In this document: positions 1-64,000 of the stretch, in pieces
Layout: every line of letters starts with the position of its first letter
Position numbering within the stretch: position 1 is the stretch's first letter
From: Chiridota heheva
Taxonomy: Eukaryota; Echinodermata; Holothuroidea; Apodida; Chiridotidae
Assembly: GCA_020152595.1 (NCBI GenBank)
Contig: JAIGNY010002845.1
Location: 2,176,001 to 2,240,000, forward strand
DNA: 64,000 nt
Direction of reading: 5' to 3'
Made by a program: the position numbers and the translations under genes
Notes under the pieces: generated by a model
The model's input: the letters and a program-made list of their open reading frames with translations, nothing else
Told to the model about the DNA's origin: nothing
The model's database searches: none

Positions 1-9
1 TTAACAGAG

Positions 10-300
10 AATGGGCATCTCAGTTGGCAGAGTCACGACTTAGATGCTGGAGGTCGCGCGCTCAAGCCTCAGTCAGGTCTAACTTGATTTTTTCAAAGAT
101 ATGCAGACAGATACGACGAACATCAAAGCGGAAGTACATTGTCTGCAGCTCGTACTACTCATTTAGCTGTTGAGAAAAGTGGCAATGGTTGAATGGCGCA
201 CACGGTCCTTCCAAAGGGATGCTAAGCTGTCGGTCCCGACAGCAGGAACAATACAGTCTCCCTTTCCCTATTCTCTAAAGACTATTCGAGAAGAGAAGCA
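10..300 (+). mobile_element. tRNA-derived SINE
   Basis: The head has an A-box-like CTCAGTTGGCAGAG and a degraded B box. The body has TATGCAGACAGATAC and the tail GGATGCTAAGCTGTCGGTCC. The same element is inverted at 43566-43806. Confidence 0.6.
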
Positions 301-2750
301 TGAAAACGTGGTGTTTATTCACTTCCTGTTCTGGCCAAGTCAAATCAAAGTTCTTGTGCGCCGATTCGTTGGCAGCCAGAGAACTTTACTGGAGGCACTG
401 TAGTCTTAATGGAATGGCGCTGTATAAAAGCCTATTGTATCATATTGTTACACAAGCATACATAGCTGCACAGTATTGCACTACCAATTTAGCATATCTA
501 GAGCGTCCTCCGTTGGGTACATTGATGGTGTGGCAAAAGTTCAGGCTTCTATCTTGGTTTGACATGAATTTTGGTTGGAATGTGTTCTGGGCAAGTTTTG
601 CTCCTCCACCTTTGATCTTTCTGCAAAATATGAAAACTTACTCTCTCGCCACCCCTCTCCCCCACCCTCCTCTTGCCCCTCCTGTCACCCCATGTTTCAG
701 GTAGATCTAAAAAAAACAGACCAGTAGTTGTAACATTAAAAAGTCACTTGGTTTCAGTGATGCCTACATGCTCATTTCTAGCCATAGGTTGAACATTCAA
801 CTTCCCCCTTCCCTTAAGGTGTAAGGGAGGGGGACTAATGCCAACCCTGGTAAACAATCAAAAGACATGTGTAACCCTGTCTTCCATGGAATGGGAGAAA
901 TGTGGAATGAGATGTGTTCAAAATACCAATTTGGAAAAATTATATCAAAAGTTTAATCGTGTCACTCCCATGCTTGTATGTTTATCACTGACAACTATTC
1001 CCCCACGCTCTCTTCCTCCATCACAGCAGTGGCAAGTAATATAGTTAGCACAATTAAAACCTGAACCATTACTATAAAAGAAATTGTTCATGTCAAATTC
1101 ATTGATAAAAAGTGTATATAGACAATGTTTAGAGGCATCTAGAGGCAGCATGAGCTTAATTTGCTTAAAATATGATCTAAACTATTAAAACAGCAAAATA
1201 TTCCATCAAAATTGGTTACAAATTGACCAATTTATAGCATTTTTAATTTTAGCTGTCATTGTACAATGATGTGTGACATCAATGCGGTAAGATCCTTCAT
1301 TACCTTTTGTAAAAGCTTTGTTTTTTATTCCTTTGTCAATGTTGTCTAAAATATAGAATTGGACTTCGGGAACAATTTGATGGAAGTTTGTCACACCCCG
1401 AGTTATAATGTATCTAGAAAAGACATTATAAAATTCACAAGTAGCTGAATTTGAAGAACAGAATTTAAAGAATTATATAAAGATTTTGAGATGTGTTCCT
1501 CTTACTACATCACAAATTTCAGACAAATTAACAAATCTTAAAACTTTGCTTAGTCATAACTTGAAAACTAAATAATCTTTATACAAATTTTAAAAACTAT
1601 TCTACTCAGAATTCCATGCTCTTTCACATATCTAAAATCTGCTAGATGTCCAAAGTCCTCTAAAATCATATTTAATCAATCAAAATGGATGCTCTCAAAA
1701 CTTGGAACTAAACTTTAAAAAAAAATGTACAATTTATCATTTACAAAACTAAAAGAAACTTTCTTCTTGTGCAATCTCATGCGCAATGCCCCGTTTTCCG
1801 CAACATTCTTTCCTTCTGAAATAAAAATGTAAAAAAAATACTGACCCACCCTATATTATACTGACCCACCCTATATTATATTGCCCTTGAAGCAATGCCA
1901 TATCTTCCAACAAAAATTCCTGGCAAGAAATATTTCCAAGCAAATTTGTGTATGCAAAATAAATATTATATCTCGAACAAACTTGGCTACTAGGATTACC
2001 TCACCCTAACAGGAAACCATACATTTTGACCCTCACACCCAAGTTGTAAATCTTTTTGCAAATGAAATAATGAGTGTCAATGGTGTCCGCTGGTCACTAG
2101 TGTGAAGGATGCCTAGTAGTTAGAAGATTCAATATTGGGTCTTTTCTTTTGGACTATTGGGCCTAATTTTTATTTGGACTAAAAATTCCAACTATTGGGC
2201 CTTTTCATTCTGATTATCAAACCTTTGGACAATTGGGCCTTCGGATCAGTGAACTGGCACGTGTCAATGAGGTAAGTTCAAAGATTTTTAAACATTTCAG
2301 CCGAAGGTGATTACTTGAGTACTTCACCCAATCAACTTCTGGAGGAATTTCCCCCTTTTACTCAATCAATCATCTGCAGTAGCTGGAAGGTAAGTTGGAA
2401 TTAAAATTGCGCACACACCTTAATGTACAACACACGTATGATGAGGATTTGAAGGCATTTTTCAAAATGCATGGTCCCTGTGTGAACTGTGGAGACAGTC
2501 AGGAACCCCATAGTATTTGATTGGTCGATAAGATTCCCCCAGTATACCATTGGACCATTAGTGACACATGAAGTTCGAGCAGGTGACATTATTTCAATTT
2601 TTTCCTCAGAAATTGCTGATTCAGATTTGGAAAGGTCTATAGTACTGAAGAACTTTAGTAAGCATTCAGGCCACAGTAAGAATGCTGAATGCCTCCAGTA
2701 AAGATGCTGACAAGTACATTCTGAAGAGCTGCCATTTTACAGAGCAACAA

Positions 2751-3164
2751 CAGAGAATGGAGTGATGATTGACGTCTTGTCACAAAACGTCACGTCACAA
2801 AATTTCAAATTTGTCACAGAAATGTCTCAAATGTCGCATAAATATTGGCACAGAATGTCACATCAGTTTTGCTTTTATCACATTTGATTGGTATGGATTC
2901 ACACATCATGACCAGTTGATTGGTGATACTCATAGAAAGGATCATTTGGTGGTTATGTCTGTTTCATGAAAAATGGAATCCACCACTAAGATGCAAATTA
3001 CCAATGCATGAGTGAAGGGGTAAAACATGTCAAACAAATTTGAATACCTTTGTTTATGTTCTTTTTGTCACAGTTTGTCACAAAATTGTCAAATTGTCAC
3101 AAGATTTTTGGACAATGACATTTTGTCACAAAATGTCTTTATGTCACGAATGCTCCATTCTCTG
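2751..3164. mobile_element. MITE with CAGAGAATGGAG inverted ends
   Basis: Inverted ends CAGAGAATGGAG. Near both ends the motif TTGTCACAAAA is repeated. No clear target duplication. Non-coding. Confidence 0.55.
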
Positions 3165-3239
3165 CCACCAACTATAGACGTGCACATTTCAGGAGGTATA
3201 TAATACAGATGCATCATAACTGTAAATATAGAATTTCAT

Positions 3240-3840
3240 TAAAATTTGTGGATATAAAAACATGAATAACACTTCTTATAAATGGAACTCTTGTATTCTT
3301 CGGTTGGCCTGATGGAGTTTACAGAACATGAATAGCTCCAGCTTTTTATAGATTGAACTCTGCACTCAGATCTTGTTTCGGCTGGTTTAATGCAGCCATT
3401 AATCTTTGATGATGGAGTTTACAGAAGATGAATAGCCCCACCTTTTTATGGTTGAATTCTTGAACTCAGGATTTCCTTTTGACTGGCTCAATGCAGTCAT
3501 TATTTTTTGATGATGGAGTTTACAGAATATGAATAGCTCCATCTTCTTTAAGATTGACCTCTATGTTTAGAATGCACTCCTGTCCTCTTTCGTTTGACCG
3601 TTATTCTTTGATGATTTGAGTTTACAATTCACGAATAGCCCTATCACAAGATGTTGGTGGAATTAAGCACTGTTCATTCTCTCATAAATCAGATTTCAGT
3701 AAGCAGGATGCAACTCTCCTACCTCCTTCGATTGGCCTGATGCAGTCCTTATTCTTCCATGATTGGAATTTACAGAACAGCTCCAACCCTGGAAGTCAAT
3801 GGTTCAACATTGTCCACCCTCTCATAAATCAGATTTATAC
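3240..3840. repeat. ~120-bp tandem repeat 3' of NKAIN
   Basis: Four to five diverged units sharing TGATGGAGTTTACAGAA, ATGAATAGC and TTGGCCTGATGCAGTC. It lies 300-900 bp beyond the stop codon and could be within the 3' UTR. Confidence 0.7.
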
Positions 3841-4152
3841 AAAACAATCCAATCAATGAAACTGTTCCAGAAGGTAACTTGAAATGGTGGCACTTATCTA
3901 TTAGATCATGTCACACTATTTGCATAAATTCGCTCTAAAAACAAAAACCTATGAAGAGCCCTAAATGACAACTTCTACCTGCCTGCTGGATGACCTCTAC
4001 TCCGGAGGGACCCTACACACTGCCAGATATTTTCTCTCCACATCATGTGTGTCAATAAAACTGTTCATTTTCATCCCCCCATTGAATAAAAGCATCAAGC
4101 CTTGAGATCAAATAGCACCGTTACCTCCGGCAGACCGGAGGTGTTTTCGCTC

Positions 4153-61474
<57,322 letters not shown>

Positions 61475-61517
61475 CTTTCTGTGTTCTGAAACCTCTCATG
61501 ACTCATAGAAATTGCGA

Positions 61518-61524
61518 TTTTATA
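61518..61524 (-). promoter_or_regulatory. Possible TATA box upstream of NKAIN exon 1
   Basis: The minus strand reads CTATAAAATCGC here, 44-50 bp upstream of the start codon. A perfect AP-1-like TGACTCA lies at 61499-61505 between it and the ATG. The very short implied 5' UTR argues for caution; transcription may start further upstream. Confidence 0.25.
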
Positions 61525-61646
61525 GATTAACCTGGGCTTGACTAAATATTCCAGAAAATAAATTCCTTTATTCAATTCAGTTTTCGATTCAGATCAGATC
61601 TGATCCTTTGACAGTACAGTTAGTTGGCGTTACGTCCATATCGTAA

Positions 61647-61738
61647 ATGTCGGCCACAGATAAACGATACGCAATGGGTAGTCAACATGTTATCATATTT
61701 CTATGCGTAGTTTTATCGGCCGGAATCACGCATGTACG
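61647..61738 (+). CDS. Candidate first exon of a divergent gene with a signal peptide
   Basis: An open reading segment begins at ATG 61647, with a second in-frame ATG at 61674. It encodes MSATDKRYA then MGSQHVIIFLCVVLSAGITH, a charged start followed by a hydrophobic core and a small-residue end, like a signal peptide. It ends near a possible donor (ACG followed by GTAGGA) just before an in-frame stop. It lies about 170 bp upstream of the NKAIN ATG on the opposite strand, as in a bidirectional promoter. No second exon was found in the remaining 2.2 kb. It may be chance. Confidence 0.25.
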
Positions 61739-62340
61739 GTAGGATAACTTTCTTAATGACTTTGTATTGAAGGACAGCAGTGACGCCATAAATTTTTGTT
61801 GTCGTGTAAAAGTCCGAAGAGGGGGAGAAAATGCATGTCAAGGAAATAGAAAAGAGAAACTTTTTGGGCGGGGGGTGATTGTGAGACCCCTTCAATTGTC
61901 GCGAAGATCAGCGGATGAGATTGGGAAATTCTATCATAATTAGTAAAGAATCTAAAGCGGAGTAAAATAATTAAATTCTCTAAGGAGTTTGTTATGATTG
62001 TAGGGGCGGCTGGGAAAGATTTAAAATAACATAAATGAAATAAAGCTTGATCAGGCAGGATGGATAAAGCTCCATATCATCAGTCCAATACTGGCCCGAG
62101 GAATGATGTTGGCTGTAAATTTTAGAAGGGCCCAGAGATGAGGTAGATTCGTAAGTTTTTCACCAAATAATGTTATTGGGGTCTCTAATCAAAGGATGGA
62201 AATATGAAACAAAAACTAAAATGTTAAAACACTGATTCGATTTGGTGCACAGATTCTGAACCTATCTCATAGAGAAGAGGAGAAAGTTCTTTTACAAAGT
62301 CATGTATTTGTAAGTGAAGGGGGAGATAAATACCCCTTGG

Positions 62341-62592
62341 AATTACGGCCACGGAGTCTCATTTATAATGCTTCCAATGTAGGTCCATGCAAATTTATAT
62401 TTGTTCTTTATTTACGGTCGGCCCTAGAAAGCCAGTGGGAGTAAAGACTGGAATTACGGCCACGGAGTCTCAAATATAATACTTTTAATGTCGGTCCATG
62501 CAAATTGTCAAGATTTTGAATACAATTATCAAAAGTAAGAGTTCGAATTATTCTTTATTTTGTCGGCCCTAGAAAGCCAGTGGGAGTAAATA
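62341..62592. repeat. Two-copy direct duplication in the upstream flank
   Basis: Two units (62341-62450, 62451-62592) share GGAATTACGGCCACGGAGTC, GGTCCATGCAAAT and GTCGGCCCTAGAAAGCCAGT. The second unit has an extra ~40 bp in the middle. Confidence 0.8.
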
Positions 62593-64000
62593 CGGAGCTA
62601 CAGACCCTTCCGTTTGTTAAGAATATAGTATTTCAATGTTATTGAAATATTTGTCTTAATTTTAAGTACCATTAATGAAATCAAATTGTTACTTGGCTAG
62701 AAAATGCTTTAACGAAAAGTATTCGTGGTTTATACGTGGTTTAAGCATGTGGTCATAGGCGCCATTTCTATGTTCCCATTTTGCTGTTGTTATCGTTTTA
62801 TTTCTTGAGCAGGGTAAGAAGGACTGGCGCTTTTGGGGGAATGAACGATGAATGTCTCTTCTTAGACTTGCTAGGGAAATTTTTGTAACAAAAATGAGTA
62901 ACAAATTTGGATTCCTTAACGAATTATATTTTTAGTAACAAATAATTTCCAACGACCAATATGGCCATCATCTTTATAATAATAATAAAAACAAAGTTAT
63001 ATTGCATATTCTGCAGGATCTTATGAAATTTGACGAACAAGTTGTCTAAATTAAAAAAAATCACTTTGACTCTAATTATCGCCAGATTTGAAAGAATAAG
63101 TGAAAACCTATGGTAACTTTGGTTCTACACTCTAAAAGCACAAGAAGTGCTAATTTAACTTTTTCTTAGGAGTAACAAATACCGCACCTTTGAGATTTTA
63201 AATTTGAACACACACGAGTGCTGTTTTTAATACTTACAAGTGTTGTGTTCAACCAGCCCATGAAAATTTTGTTTAATTTACTTTGTGGTCGCCAACTCAG
63301 AAGAAAAACTGGCGACCATGTTCCCACATTTCCAAAATTTTGATAGCCAAAATTGTTAAGTTACAGTTCAAAAAGCTGCTTTGAATTATTATTCTTAATG
63401 AAAAAACCCTTTTGCCCTGTTACCCCGTCGGTTTTCCTGCATGAATAATTCAACTTCATACTTTGATGACAACTCTTTTTTATTTAAAAAAAGCACAAAA
63501 CTATTGTCGAAAGTAAAGACTGATTGCAAAGCAAACTATGATCATTTTCCATCATAAAAGTGATCATATTTTTTTTAATTCAGGCACCTCTCTGCATGTA
63601 TTACATTCCGGAAGCATGCCTATTAATAGAAACATCTATAACACACGAGAATATCGAAGTCATTTTGTTCAGTCTGTCTGTATACTGTTGCTCAGTGATC
63701 TGCTGATATGATAGTATGATAGCGTACACATTGTATGCGAGTAAGCAGGTAGGCGCCATCCTGAGCTTGTGGGGACAAAGTTATACGGTGTAAAAATTCA
63801 AAATTAGAGTTGCCAGTAATCGGGTAATCTTGGGGCAGTAAAGAATAACGGTATTTCATGCTACCGCAATATTTTCAGTATATATTTCTTACTCAAACAA
63901 ACTTTTATTTAGTCGCCAGGTGAGATATAAAGTATTATTTCTCTGGCGAATAAAAGCATCATTTCTTTTTTTTTTTGGTCGCCAAGATTGAAGTTTTCAT

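Larger units (their letters stand above)
1..4152. other. Region 3' of NKAIN
   Basis: Holds the SINE at 10-300, a MITE at 2751-3164 and a tandem repeat at 3240-3840. A 20-bp direct repeat (ACTGACCCACCCTATATTAT) sits near 1840-1879. 300-1830 and 1880-2750 show no gene I can support. No clear polyadenylation signal for NKAIN was identified close to the stop. Confidence 0.6.
61475..64000. other. Upstream flank of NKAIN
   Basis: Contains the probable promoter, the divergent exon candidate and the direct duplication at 62341. Several GGTCGCCA/TGGCGACC motifs occur at 63286-63320, 63911 and 63978, probably MITE ends. 62600-63280 shows nothing recognisable. Confidence 0.6.

Overview
This is an animal nuclear-genome window: AT-rich, intron-dominated and crowded with LINEs, tRNA-derived SINEs, short DNA transposons, foldback elements, minisatellites and long (AT)n tracts. 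No bacterial or organellar features are seen. The repeat mix and the protein sequence fit a marine invertebrate, plausibly an echinoderm or another invertebrate deuterostome. That placement is an inference; the sequence alone does not name the species.

One protein-coding gene explains almost the whole window. Six small exons on the minus strand, from the ATG at 61474 down to a stop at 4153, join in phase with GT-AG splice sites into a 225-residue protein. It is a clear member of the NKAIN family (Na+/K+-transporting ATPase beta-1-interacting, four-pass membrane proteins). The coding part is 678 nt spread over about 57.3 kb, so roughly 99 % of the gene is intron. Intron lengths are about 22.7, 9.3, 4.1, 8.3 and 12.3 kb from 5' to 3'.

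Layout on the plus strand. 1-4152 is 3' of the NKAIN stop and holds SINE, MITE and tandem repeats. 4153-4295 is exon 6. 4296-16580 is intron 5, with a 22-bp VNTR, TTAA-flanked MITEs, an 18-bp minisatellite and a SINE. 16581-16641 is exon 5, with a minisatellite abutting its splice acceptor. 16642-24948 is intron 4, with an 870-bp tandem duplication and a degraded I/Jockey-like LINE carrying a second copy of itself. 24949-25146 is exon 4. 25147-29265 is intron 3. 29266-29349 is exon 3. 29350-38631 is intron 2, with a long satellite of about 185-bp units. 38632-38769 is exon 2. 38770-61420 is intron 1, with a piggyBac-like element, hAT-like MITEs, foldbacks, (AT)n tracts, a SINE dimer and a CR1-like LINE tail. 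61421-61474 is coding exon 1. 61475-64000 is the upstream flank, with a possible divergent first exon on the plus strand.

No operon-like or antiviral gene system is present. The observations most worth following are: the complete NKAIN gene with an unusual C-terminus whose stop codon overlaps a good splice donor; the minisatellite that supplies the likely branch point of exon 5 in many copies; the TTAA transposon family with matching MITEs; and several transposons datable by nested insertion and target-site duplications.
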